From Hydractinia symbiolongicarpus (Eukaryota; Cnidaria; Hydrozoa; Anthoathecata; Hydractiniidae): a stretch of DNA of 64,000 nt. The position numbers were made by a program, and so were the translations under genes. Positions within the stretch are counted from its first letter, which is position 1. Each line of letters starts with the position of its first letter. This document shows positions 45,719 to 56,880 of the stretch, one piece after another. The notes beneath the pieces are model-generated. The model did no database searches. It saw only the letters and a program-made list of their open reading frames with translations, and was not told the DNA's origin. The DNA lies in assembly GCF_029227915.1 (NCBI RefSeq), contig NC_079879.1, positions 16,926,001 to 16,990,000 of the forward strand, written 5' to 3'.

Positions 45719-46046
45719 TAACGTCGCATACGAACTTTGGAGAAGGTTATATCAACGGTGATTCAACGTAATGATAACGTTAAAATAACGTCGCATACGA
45801 AAAGGTTATATTAACGTTTATTTAATGTAATGATAGCGTTAAAATAATGTTTCTTTATAACGTTAAAATAACGTCGCATAACTAAAGGTTATATGAACGT
45901 TATATGAACGTTTAAATAACGTTTTTTGATAACGTTATTTTAACGTTTAATTTTGACGTCAAATTTGTTTCCAAGATTCCCTTTTTTTAACGTTATTCTA
46001 ACGTTACGAATGGACGTTAATTCAATGTTAAAATAACGTTGTTGTG
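45719..46046. repeat. AACGTT-palindrome cluster
   Basis: About 330 bp with close to twenty occurrences of AACGTT, TAACG or CGTTA, including AATAACGTCGCATA three times, and ending GTTGTGCCCACTTGG. The array is its own near reverse complement. Probably the internal part or end of a DNA transposon or MITE; family not named. Confidence 0.6.
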
Positions 46047-46593
46047 CCCACTTGGATAAATTTACCAATAATTCGCGCATTTTACGGCCTGTTTGAGATT
46101 AAGAAAGAGGCTCCTCTTCTAAATAACGTTTAAAAAGCTAAATTTGACATTTTCTTACACTTTTTGCTTAAACATAATAAGAACAATTTCAGCAAAAAAA
46201 TAAGCACGCCCAAGCTTCACACAAAAATTCTTAAAAACAGTGTAAATGGTTAAAAATGAAATAAAATTTACGAAATAAAATTCGAATTCATGTTAAGAAC
46301 AAACACAAAATTCACTTACAAAATCTTCTTAAAAATTTGTTGTTCTTTTCTTATCATAAAACTTGTTTTTGGCAATTTCTTTAAAAAGGCGCGAATAATT
46401 AAAACTGTTAACGAAATAAACAACGCAATGTTTATTGTCCGTAACTTTGATGTGCACGTATTCATAACAAAGAAAATGCATCGAGGGAACAATAAAAGCT
46501 AACTACCTATGACTTTCGTATAAGAATTTTTAAATTAAACGAAAGCTTTTGTAAAATCACGAAAGTGGCAAAATAAATTATATACCGCATTTC

Positions 46594-46860
46594 GTGTTTC
46601 TGAAACACGACTTTTTTCTCGTGCATAAACAGACAGACGGAATACGGCTATTATTTAAGAGACTAATCGTTAGCCTGTGGAAAAATCCATGGGTTCGCCC
46701 GTCCATTATATTTAACCGTCGCAACAAAGTGGATAAAAAAATATCGCATTTGATATTCGTGTTTCCGTCAAATGATTTTCTAACTCAGCGGGGGTTCCGC
46801 GCATAGACAGATAGACGACGGCTATTATTATAGAGACTAGCCGGGAAACCCGGCGTCGAA
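46594..46860 (+). repeat. Hairpin-bearing repeat module
   Basis: Same family as 6247-6475. Hairpin arms near 46673-46693 are decayed (GCCTGTGGA and TCCATGGG). Confidence 0.65.
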
Positions 46861-47600
46861 ACGCCAGGTTAAGCCACAAGTAAAGGTGTGATCCGGCATT
46901 GAACACTCTGTGGAGCGCTTAATAAGAGCTGTAAACTGTCCCGCAGATCAGGTGGAGCGCTTTAGTACAGGTATACAGTATGTCGTTAATCATTTGAAGC
47001 GCATACAACATTATAGTGTGCGACTGTAACATATTTTTCAAAAAATAACTTTCCCGCAACGATAACTGATATAAAAACAGAGTTTACAAAGTGTTGTTAC
47101 TCCATCATAGCAAAAACAATCGGTCAATATTATTTTATTTTGTGGAAAAGTCTTTTTAAAAGTTAAAAAATTAATCGTGACACTGGGCTGAGCGCTTAGT
47201 ACAGTTAAACCGTGTTGTACAGCGTATAGTAATAATACCCTTTTGAAAAAACTTTCTCGCAGACACAGGGCTGAGCGGTTAGTCCAGGCGTGGTTCCCAA
47301 GAAAGTTTAAAAATTAATTGTCACAGTGGTGGGCTGACCTTAGTATATACAGGTAAACGGTGTTGCACATGCCCATAGGCGTAACAGCCTTTTACAAAAA
47401 ACAGTCTGTTTTTAACACTGGGCTAACCGCTTAGTACAGTTAAACACAGTTGAACAGGCGCATAAGGCGTATTACCCTTTTCCAAAAATGTTCATTGCAA
47501 CTTCGGTTTAAATAAAAACACAGGGAACAGCCTGTCGTTACTCGTCCAGCCAAAACAATCGCTCAGCCATTTCATTTGCAGAAAAAGTTTGCAGAAAATT
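46861..47600 (+). repeat. Diverged tandem array with GAGCGCTTAGTACAGG units
   Basis: Units combine GGCTGAGCGCTTAGTACAGG, TAAACCGTGTTG, a CATGCGTATAGGCGTAA-like phrase, CCTTTTACAAAAAAC and a GTTTAAATAAAAACACAGG end, repeating at roughly 100-140 bp with indels. Sister arrays at 48541-48960 and 56870-58170. Confidence 0.6.
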
Positions 47601-48190
47601 AATAAAATATGTAGCTATACCTAGCTAGCTAACTGCATTTAGCATAAAAATTATATATTGCTTAAGAATATTGTTGTAGCCAAACTGCATTTTTATACTT
47701 TCACTTTTTAAGGAGCTAGCTAAATAGCCACAGCCTCAACATAAAAATAAATGTTGGCTAGGATAAAAAGTTCTTATACCAAACAGAATAGCAATAAGTG
47801 AGGCTCTAGCTAGCTAGTAGCTATAGCTAGCTAATCTTCGTTCCTAGCCAAACATCTTAAAACTGGTGCGTTTAAGATCTGTACGTGGCTAAAAAACGTG
47901 ACAATACATTTATCCTAACATTGAAAACAAACAGAAAACAAATATTACAAATATATAAGGCTTTTAGAAGATAAAAAAGTCAAACAGGGCTACAAACCTC
48001 ACACACTGACCACAAACACGACCATTATCAAAATGGCCTTCGTTCCGCGAAGATCTTGGATTCTTTCTGGTCGCGAAAATCTTGGTTTTTTTTACAGAAT
48101 CAGGCGTTGTGAATGGTATTCCACGCGCGAGCGGTCAAAACAAAGTCGGTAAAAACATATCGCATTTGATATTCGTGAGCATTTTAAAAA
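47601..48190 (+). repeat. GCTAGCTAGC-rich repeat segment
   Basis: Matches 54170-54480 (ACATAAAAATAAATGTTGG, AAACTGGTGCGTTTAAGATC, AAAAACGTGACAATA) and partly 49020-49300. No gene. Confidence 0.55.
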
Positions 48191-48194
48191 TTTC

Positions 48195-48540
48195 GTGTTT
48201 CCATTACGGGACGCCGCTTTCGCGGACACACAGACAGACGGAATACGGCTATTATTAAAGAGACTAGCCGTTAACCCGTGGAAAAATCCACGGGGTCGCC
48301 CGTCCTTTATATACCGCATTTCGTGTTTCTGTAACAGGACGCGGCTTTCGCGGACAGACAGACAAAATACGGCTATTATTAAAGAGACTAGTCGTTACCC
48401 GTGGAAAAATCCACGGGGTCGTTCGTCTTTATATTACACGCTGTTTTTGTGTGCCTGTTACACTACACTTTTCTTGCGGACAGACAGACAAAATACGGCT
48501 ATTATTAAAGAGACTAGCTGGAAACCCGGTGTCAAAACGC
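48195..48540 (+). repeat. Two tandem hairpin-bearing modules
   Basis: Two head-to-tail copies with hairpins CCCGTGGAAAAATCCACGGG at about 48274-48294 and 48398-48417. An open frame through them only reflects the repeat. Confidence 0.7.
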
Positions 48541-49300
48541 CGGGGTAAGCCACAAGTCAAGGTGTGACCCGCCGTTGAATACTATGTGACTATTCAAAAA
48601 ATAACTTTCGACAACTTAGATTACAATTCATTGTTACCCCGTCATAGTCAACTGGTCAACCTTCTTTATTTTTCAGGGAATGTTTCCGGGGAAAAGTTCA
48701 AAAAAAGCGCTTAGTATAGGTAAACAATGTGTACTTTTTTCTGTAAAAAACATTATCACAACTTCGGTTAAACAGAAACACAGGAAACAGCCCGTAGTTA
48801 ACACCGGACTAAGCGCTGAGTACAGGTAGACTGTGTCGCACATGAGTATAGGCGTAACACTATTTTTAAAAAAACTTTATCGCAACTTCAGTTTAAAAAA
48901 AATCAGGAAACAGCCTGTCGTTATCAAGTTCAGTAAAAAAAATATATACTCAGCAATTTTATTGTTCAGCATAAGCTTTCATAGCAGTAATAAAATTGGT
49001 AGCTGCCTAACTGCATTTAGCATAAGAATTAAGAATTGTGTTGCAGCCAAACTGCATTTAGCTACTTTCACTTTTTAGCCAGAGGTAGCTAAAAGGAGAG
49101 CTAGGTAGACCCAACTTCAACATAAAAATAAATAACAATATATCAAACTGAAAAAACTTTAAAAAAATGAAAATAAAAATAAAGATAGCTATAGCTAGCT
49201 GCCTCAAAATCTACGTTTTTAGCTAGCTAAAACTGTTTTAAGATTTATGCATGGCTAGAAAACGTCATGTTATACTCACCTTAACATGTGAAAACACAGA
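48541..49300 (+). repeat. Second GAGCGCTTAGTACAGG array plus AGCTAGCT-rich tail
   Basis: Same units as 46861-47600, then a segment matching 54480-54560 (CTTTCACTTTTTAGCCAGAGG, GGTAGACCCAACTTCAACAT). Confidence 0.55.
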
Positions 49301-49589
49301 AACTAAATAATCCTATAGGATACAAAGTACTCAGAAGAAAAAAGGATCAAAAGGAGACATACAAATTTCAAACCATCACTTCCAAACCAAAATGACCTTT
49401 GTAGGGGTAGAAGTTTCCTCCGTTGGCATGTTGAGGCCGCGAAGTGTTGGTCTTTTACGTGTAAGCGATCAAAACAAAGCCGGTAAAAACGGGGTCTGCC
49501 GTGGATCCGAAATAAAGCTGCAGGGCCGCAGGTATGTCTCGCTACTTGCGACGCCATGTTGCGCAGAGACAGACAGACGGAATACGGGT

Positions 49590-49850
49590 GGTAGCCCGTC
49601 CTTTAAATTTACCCGTCGCAACAAAGTGGACAAAAATATATCGCATTTGGTATTGGTGCGCATTATAAAAATTTCGTGATTCCGTTACGGGACGCGGCTC
49701 TCGCGGACACACAGAGAAAATACGGCTATTATTAAAGAGACTAGTCGTTAACCCGTGGAGAAATCCACGGGGTCACCCGTCCTTTATATATCTCATTTCG
49801 TGTTTCCGTAACAGGACGCGGCTCTCGCGGACAGACAGACAGACTAGCTA
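49590..49850 (+). repeat. Hairpin-bearing repeat module
   Basis: Hairpin at about 49751-49771 (CCCGTGGAGAAATCCACGGG), followed by a second CGTGTTTCCGTAACAGG and GACAGACAGAC. Confidence 0.7.
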
Positions 49851-50157
49851 AAAATAATAAAAAAAATTATAAAATAAAAATGGAAAATGTCCAAAAAAAT
49901 CAAAGGCGTATAACCACCGTTACGTAAAAAGCGGAATACGCTACAACTATATACTTGCTTTGCCATTCCAGAAGTACACCAGGAAAAAAAATCCAACATT
50001 TTTGGTTAAGTCATACAAAATCAGCTATTCAGTCTGTTGCATACGGCAAATCTTCCAAAGTTATACTCAAAATATAAGAAATTAATAGTTGAAAACACAT
50101 GAAAAAGAGAACAAAATAACTTGAATCATTTGGTATATTGTATATCTACCGAAATAT

Positions 50158-51135
50158 TTCACTCCAAAATATTAAAAGAACAGTTTGCTTAAAAGACCCA
50201 AAGTTATAATCAAGAGAATCACGCATAAAATCAAAGAAGATAACAATGCAGCGTTTTCGAATTTAAGAATCGAATATATTTCAAACGATCGTAACGTAAC
50301 AGATGTAAACATTGATTAAGTTTAGGTTTTAGGTTTAGGTTTTTCATAACGACATCAACACTGAATCACACAATCTGTAGTGTTAAAACAGTAACAACGG
50401 AAAAATTATATTATACAGTTTATGTAAATTCTTCTCTAGGATATACACGCTGATTTTATAAGAATAGTGTGTTTTAGTTTCAGCCTTGATGTTCTTAACT
50501 TTTTTACAAATGCTATCCTCATTATTCTCAATATGTTCTTAACATGACTATGGCCTGGAAATATACAATGCCTTAATAAAATAAAAGCTGCTATAAGTTA
50601 CTATGGCTAGCTAATGGCAATTACATGTAACGGCCTATTGCTTGGACACAAAAAAGTTCAGTTCGTTTGATATACAATAAAAAAAGTAAACTTCTAATCA
50701 ATTTTGTGCGTCATACAATGTTTATATTTAAAACAAACTATCAAGCTTAGACATATTCTTAGGATATTATAAACTTCTGACCCATTTTTCAGAGTATATT
50801 CTTGCAAAATAAGTGCTTAAAGAAAATATTTTCCGGCGCAACACACAACAACAAACTTAATATTTAAGGAAAAATTTAGCTCTGAAAGAAATGGCTAAAA
50901 TATTGTTATACACCCAAATTCATTTCTCTGCTAAATAACCTAAACAACACACCTGCTTTCTTCCACTTTCGCAGTAGGTAGCTTGCTAGCGTTCTCTGGA
51001 TGAAAGTTCAATCAGTTTTTTACTTCGAATACTAAACTTCGCTTTATCCCAAAGAGAACGAATTGAAGATGTATACAATTGCCTGATACATTTCCAATCA
51101 GTTCTCTTTTTGACGTTATATCATCGTACGTTTTT
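50158..51135 (+). repeat. Dispersed repeat, copy B (truncated by the second Polinton)
   Basis: Collinear with 1-960. It stops just after ATCATCGTACG, where copies A and C continue for another ~180 bp, so the element starting near 51143 interrupted or truncated it. Confidence 0.75.
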
Positions 51136-51345
51136 CTTCCTTAAAGACACAATCCCTAGTAATCTGGCACCATTCCAAGACCCATTCCATATTAATCTAC
51201 ACAAGACCTAATATTCACCATAATGACGTCATTAAATTTCTAGCGCAATTCCCTAATAATCAACGCGCACACAGGGTAATTCCCTATCATACAAAAATGA
51301 GTAAGGGAATTCCCCAAGGGAAATAACCACGCTAGATCGAGCAGA

Positions 51346-52138
51346 ATGAAATCCTCCGACAAACAAAAAATTCTATATAATAAAGAGATAATGGAATCAA
51401 AAACTGTAAAAGAGTTACGTGATATTGCAGAAAGTCGTGGTTTAACAGGGTATTATAAGCTACGTAAAGCTGAATTGGTTGCCTTGTTGGAGGGTAATAA
51501 ACCACAGAGGCCATCAAGATGGATCAAGATTGTTGACGAGAATCCCCGGATGCTCCAGGATGTGCCGGACCAATTCAAGATGCAGGACATGTGTAATGAG
51601 GCTGTTGAAAGGGAACCCTATATGTTAGGGTATGTGCCGTCAAAATTCAAGACACAGGACATGTGCAATAGGTATTTTGAAAAATATCCCCATATGCTCG
51701 AGTATATGCCGGATCAATTCAAGACGCAGAACATGTGTAAGGCCGCCGAGGAGTGGGGGAATTTCAGGCTGATCGTATATATACACCAGATCAATTCAAA
51801 ACGCAGGGCATTTGTAATAAGGCAGTTGAAAAGAATCCTGAAATGCTCTACTATGTACCGGATCGGCTCAAGACCCGGGGTATGTGCAATAAGGTTGTTG
51901 CAAAAAGCCCTGGCTGCTCAAGTATGTGCCGGACTGGTTTATCACCCCGGACATATGGGATATGGTTGTTGAGAATAGGGAACTGGAACTACTCGAGGCT
52001 TGCTATTACAGGAAGATGGGAAAGGCCGGGATTAAGGAGGATCTTCTTCTAATAGCCTGGCATCCAGATAGGGTCATCGATTGGTGCTTTTCAGAGGATG
52101 AAAAGTTAGGCCTCAAAAAGTATTGGGGGTTGACCTGA
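51346..52138 (+). pseudogene. SAP-domain protein with FKTQ-MCN repeats, broken
   Basis: The probable start is 51391 (after TATATAATAAAGAGATA); 51346 is in frame upstream. A SAP motif (TVKELRDIAESRGLTGYYKL) is followed by about six ~24-residue repeats of the form NPxMLxxVPDxFKTQDMCNxAVE. Frame changes near 51760 and 51920 break it. The end holds WFITPDIWDMVVENRELELL and a Trp-rich tail to 52138. The repeats resemble DUF4116-like repeats of giant viruses and bacteria. The SAP part suggests DNA binding. Only one repeat survives in the first Polinton, at 28524-28610. Confidence 0.65.
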
Positions 52139-52181
52139 AAACATCTTACAGCAATTGTTGCAAGATAACTACCTGTAATAA

Positions 52182-52350
52182 ATATGTGTAATAACTGTCA
52201 ATATTATAGCCTGAAAAGTATGTTATTCATGACCTTCCTTACCGCCATCGGTCTCTTGTAACCCTGGCATGCGTACAGGAGGAGAAGGAGGGGTCCAATG
52301 AAAGGAGGATTATATGGTTGAAGGATCGTCTTGATATCCTAATAAATGAA
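52182..52350 (+). pseudogene. Small membrane protein homologue, truncated
   Basis: Frame opens MCNNCQYYSLKSMLFMTFLT, matching the gene at 28520(-), then a stop near 52260; a charged tail (ERRIIWLKDRLDILINE) continues in a shifted frame. Confidence 0.5.
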
Positions 52351-52560
52351 TGAGCATTGTGACGACCGTTTGGCAGTACTCGACGCATATGATAAATGTA
52401 TCTGTGGACGTAGGTTCGTGGTAAAATGTTATGCTGGCACTGCTACCACGAACATATCCCATATAACGGAGATGGCTGCGTGCACGATGGCATGTAGTTC
52501 TCTGCAGTCATTCAAAATATATAATAAAGATGCTGCAATTCGAAAACGAGCTTATAAATT
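52346..52560 (+). pseudogene. Zinc-ribbon homologue, frameshifted
   Basis: MNEHCDDRLAVLDAYDKCIC then GRRFVVK; counterpart of 28104-28310(-). A shift near 52425 and loss of one Cys pair mark decay. Confidence 0.5.
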
Positions 52561-53107
52561 TAAAATTATTCTACAATTTTGCTGCCACGTTTACAGACAT
52601 TAACGATATTAATTTGGAATATCTGACAGTTTCGGAAGCCAGGCCTGCTAACGGAGGCAAAGATAAGTGGTACGTGCTGGGATAGCATACACAGGACCTC
52701 GTGGTAGCCCTTAGGGTGAAAACACCGAAAATCTGGTCCCCACATGGGGTGAACAAGTATAACGCTAATGCGTCTCATGGGATGAGTTTAGATTTTGAGG
52801 AGTATCCGGATTGGATTGTGAGGTACCGCAAAATTTGGAACAAAACCGAAGAGTTAATTTTTCAAAAATTAACGACAGAGCCCGTAAGAACAACCGTTAT
52901 ATTAATGCCAAGCTGGAATATTACAAGGACACAATTACTACCAAGTTCCATGGTATGCCGGTACCATATGATGAACCCTGCCAAGCCAGTGCAATACTTG
53001 CCATTTCATCGGTGTATATGCAAGGTAATAACTACTACCCGCAGGCATACATCACAGAATGTCAGTATAAAGACTTTAAAAAGGAGTGGTTGCTAAGCGA
53101 GGATTAA
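52530..53107 (+). pseudogene. Right-end gene homologue, with a stop and frameshift
   Basis: Starts at 52530 directly after ATATAATAAAG. It shares LVVALRVKTPKIW, MSLDFEEYPD and, after a shift near 52870, DEPCQASAILAISSVYMQGN and YKDFKKEWLLSED with 27539-28117(-). A stop near 52684 also interrupts it. Conservation of this gene in both Polintons suggests it mattered to the element. Confidence 0.65.
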
Positions 53108-53114
53108 AAAAACA

Positions 53115-53145
53115 TATTTTATAGGTCTAATGGACCTATAAAATA
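53115..53145. terminator. Stem-loop after the right-end gene homologue
   Basis: Perfect 13-bp stem TATTTTATAGGTC and GACCTATAAAATA with a 5-base loop, eight bases after the stop; equivalent to 27496-27533. Confidence 0.65.
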
Positions 53146-53255
53146 AATCATGTCATTTTTTAACACCACCCGGTATACCCTCCTCCTAGCGTACCTGGGT
53201 GGGTTTATCTATGTCGGTGATGTACAGTTGTTTCATATCCTTTTGTTTTAAAGAA

Positions 53256-53608
53256 ATGAACATCTACCAATACAATCATTCGGCAAAGTATAAAAGTAAC
53301 AGGGGTGATTGGCCACTTAGCGTTACAAATTTGGAGCGTCAGGACCTCTACGTATGCACAGAATCTCATACTTCCGTGGTATTCCCAGAGTTTACCATAT
53401 ACCCTAAAAGGATCCCATATAACAATAATATCCTGATAGCACCTGCAAGTGCTATGATTGGTACAAGACTTGACTTGAATAACAAGCCTATTGCAAGGCA
53501 TGCGTCCGCCACACCCCTCAAGCATACTGCCAAAGCATCTATATATACACCAAAGCATACCACACCTATTACACCTCCTATACATACTCCAGATCATACC
53601 ATACATTA
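53256..53608 (+). pseudogene. Fused remnant of the candidate minor capsid gene
   Basis: MNIYQYNHSAKYKSNRGDWP and TSVVFPEFTIY (N-terminal part) jump directly to NNNILIAPASAMIGTRLDL (C-terminal part), so about 250 codons are deleted in frame. The His/Thr/Pro-rich tail ends at 53608. Confidence 0.6.
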
Positions 53609-53609
53609 A

Positions 53610-54140
53610 CTTGTGTGAGGTTTTTAGCCGCTGATCCGATAACATCATTGTAAGCACACTAAATGCATGCTCAACAGCCGAGTTTGAACCCAATAAACAC
53701 AAAATCAACTCTACCAACAAGCACAAATTTGGTTATTCCTTTTGCTTATAAACCACGATGCTTTTCCAAAGTTAATTTGCCTCTTTTCCTAGCATGCACA
53801 TCTTCGCATAGTGCTGAAGGTTTTTCCATTCAAGCCTCCATTTACTAGGATCAAATCCTGCTTTTAATAATGGAACTTCAAAGTGATTCGCCAAACTTTG
53901 CATTTCTTCTACCCCATAATCCTTTTTATTAGGCCACTGTTCCGGGCTCCCAACTCATTTGGGAAAAGACGTTGTCGTTGAAACTTTCAAACCTATCCTT
54001 CAAGAGGTCAACAAGTTTCTGCGACACTTGCCCTTGCGGATTTTGCCTCATTCATGGTTTTTTCATTGACAGAAGTCATGTCAAGAAAGGAAACCTTCAC
54101 AGTTTTTCGGTTTTCAAAAGCTTTATTTTTGCCGCCCGGA
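53610..54140 (-). pseudogene. hAT-type transposase C-terminal fragment
   Basis: Minus strand: LVDLLKDRFESFNDNVFSQM near 53995, DYGVEEMQSLANHFEVPLL near 53915, GFDPSKWRLEWKNLQHYAKM and finally LGSNSAVEHAFSVLTMMLSD near 53690. The AVEHAFS box resembles the hAT dimerisation region (usually VERxFS). Stops and frame changes are present. The 5' part is missing. Confidence 0.6.
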
Positions 54141-54169
54141 CTATTGTACTCGCATTGGACTAACAGATT

Positions 54170-54600
54170 TATATGAGCTAGCTAAGTGGCCACATCCTCG
54201 ACATAAAAATAAATGTTGGGTTGGAGAAAAACCTCCTATACTAAAAAAAATTATTAAAAAGTAAGGCTATTAGCTAATAGAATATTCGTTCCTAGCAAAA
54301 AATCCTAAAACTGGTGCGTTTAAGATCTGTATGTAGCTAAAAAACGTGACAATATATTTATCTTAAGATTTTAGAACATACAAAAAACCAATGTTACGAA
54401 AATAAAAAGCTTATAGAAGACAAAAAGGTGAAACAGACTTAGAAACAACACTGACCACCACTGCAATAGGCTACTTTCACTTTTTATCCAGAGGATAGCT
54501 AAAAAGAGCTAGCTAGGTAGACCCAACTTCAACATAAAAATAAATAACAATATAGCAAACAGAATAAAAACTTTAAAAGAATAGGAACCAGGAACTGAAT
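54170..54600 (+). repeat. GCTAGCTA-rich repeat segment
   Basis: Matches 47705-48000 and 49060-49150 with indels. No gene. Confidence 0.5.
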
Positions 54601-54601
54601 T

Positions 54602-55440
54602 AATACCAGGTTGTGTAATTATTGTCTCCCTTTTTGATTTAAAGTGAGAATTTATTAAAAAGATCCAAATCAATGCCATGTAATGCGCAAGGTTATTACA
54701 TCAATATATGTATATAAATTTAGTCAAGCTGACTTTCGATATCATTGTTAAACAAGTAACATTTTAAGCAGGCGATACATGATTTCAAACCTATGGACAA
54801 TACAGGATATATTTTGTCGAAATCGATTTATTGAATTGAACAAATTTGATCGTTTATTATGCTTTTTTGATTTTGAGGAAATTTATTGGTCATTGTTTTG
54901 TTTGACAAATTCAAAAAGTTGAAACTAAAAAGGGTAAACGCACAATTAATAAGTTTGTCAAATTTAATAAATTGATAGTCTTTTCATGAGATTTTTAAAA
55001 TCAAGTCTTTTCTAAGGAATCTTAGAAAAATATATTGTGATACTTTAGGAAGGTCAAGAAAGTTTTTCAAGCAAATTAGGGTCCATTTCTTTAACAAAAT
55101 ATCTGGCTATTAGGCACTCAAGGAGAAATAATTAGCCAGTAACAGAATAGTTAGCTGATGAAGAATAATTATATATAGGGTGCGTACAGTATAATTAGCC
55201 GCCCATACAGCTAATTATATGATATAATTTTTTTTTACTTAAATTTCCACACATTTCTTCATTATCGATCTCCCCATAGCCATATATAATTATATAGATC
55301 CACATAAAGTTGTACTTCAATTAAAACCAAAAATAGGAACAAGAAACGCTTGTGCCAAGAAGATAATAGTGTTACTGTAGCAGTATGTCATGTTATTTAA
55401 GAAGACACTATTCTGATTTCAAAAAAACACATGAAAAGTG
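54602..55440 (+). repeat. Unoccupied copy of the Polinton-flanking repeat
   Basis: Continuous equivalent of 6780-7757 joined to 28889-29125, without Polinton or SINE. The insertion point is TATAATTAGCCGC at 55190-55202. Confidence 0.8.
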
Positions 55441-56685
55441 AAGAACACAAAGAAGCCTGTAACAACAATTATACTGTCGGTAGCGTATAGTTATACTGCA
55501 ACGGATAACTATCATGTTATTGGCTAATTATTAGTTCAGCTTGACCGTTCAGTGCAAGCAACAATAAATTTTTGTCAGGCTTCGACAACTTTTCTGCAGA
55601 AGATATAAAAAAGCAATAGCCTAACAAAGGTTCCTTCGGAAGTTATTTTAGCCCCATTTTTCTGAAAAGAACAGGAGTCAGGTATCCAGCCCCTCACGAT
55701 AAAAAGAGGGTGCCGATAAGTTGCAAACGCCCGCATATAAAAGGGTGAGTTTATCGGCTTTTTGAATGAAATTATTGGTTTCCTCTGAAACTGCACGCAC
55801 TTTCCCGAACTCTCCCAACTCACCTGGAGCATTCACGAAATGCAATTCCTTGTAACATACAATGCGGACGAGAGTTGGAAGAAGGTGCTATTTTGTGTAG
55901 CTAGCTAGCTGGCTAGCTTGATATATAGCTAGTAAAAGTAATTTTAGAGGAATTTAAAAATAGTATTTAGCTCCCTAGCTACATCAGTAAAGCTACTGCG
56001 ACAAGCCAGATCAGGAATGCAAGACCAACAAAATGTAAGCAGTTTTAGTCATGGCCGTATATACACGAAATCTTTAGAGATAATTGACATCATAATGTAC
56101 GTTAACATCAGATAACAACCTTAACATGTAACATCCTTCTTCACAAGAAGGCAAGTATTGGCATACAGCATTAATAAAAAGTTCAAAAAATGTATCAACG
56201 GCACAAGAAAACTTCCCAGTTGTAAACTTCGATGCATCCCTAAATTTCGACCTTTGGATCAACTCCAGGAACCGTCCTAAGTTTAATTTCATATAAGACA
56301 TAAAGTAATCCTTCCACTTACTCACCGTTAACAGGTTTAGCAACAACGTGGTTCAGACAAAAACAAATCTATTCTTGAAGATAAATTCACGTGGCTGCAG
56401 CGACAATTAAGCACATTAAACGAGGCATAATAGCGTAACAAAAGAATCCCGATTAACATTTTTTATCGCATTCAAATCTTTAGAGACAACAAGGAAACCG
56501 AGACAAAAAAAGATTTGCTCGATGAGTGTTTTTTTTGTCTTGGTGGTACCAAACACATGGGTTGTGTTATATCAGAGCCGGGTTGGAAGATCGAGCAGAA
56601 GTCCCCGGCGAAGTAGAGAGTGGAAAAAAAATTTCTGCCATACACAACACAAACACTATATACCCGCGGTCCACTAAATGTGCGC
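55441..56685. other. Stretch without a supportable gene
   Basis: Frames at 55575-55832(-) and 56074-56346(-) are protein-like in composition, but I recognise no motif, splice context or homologue. Confidence 0.3.
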
Positions 56686-56689
56686 CCCT

Positions 56690-56880
56690 TCAGTGAGGCG
56701 CAATTAAAGAGACTAGTGGTTAGCCCGTGGAAGAATCCACGTGGTCGCCCGTCCTTTATATATAGCATTTCGTGTTTCCGTAACTGCATGCATCTTTCAC
56801 GGACAGACAGACAGACGACAGCTATTATTAAAGCCGTCGTCTGGCTTCAAAACGCCGGGTTAAGCCACAAGTAATTGTGT
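56690..56880 (+). repeat. Hairpin-bearing repeat module
   Basis: Hairpin near 56723-56743 (CCCGTGGAAGAATCCACGTG), then GACAGACAGACAGACG and the AACGCCGGGTTAAGCCACAAGT junction into the array. Confidence 0.65.

Larger units (their letters stand above)
51143..53605 (+). mobile_element. Second Polinton, internally deleted right-end fragment
   Basis: It starts near AGACACAATCCC with a diverged terminal repeat that shares ATGACGTCATTAAA-like and CCTAATAATCAACGCGC stretches with the first Polinton. Its genes, all on +, are collinear with the first Polinton's right end read in reverse: SAP/FKTQ-repeat gene, small membrane protein, zinc ribbon, right-end gene, stem-loop, then fused remnants of the candidate minor capsid gene. 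The large genes are missing. It ends at a hAT fragment near 53610 without an opposite terminal repeat. Confidence 0.85.

Noticed and set aside
55575-56346. Two minus-strand frames of 85-90 codons
   Set aside because: No recognisable motif, splice site or homologue in the window.
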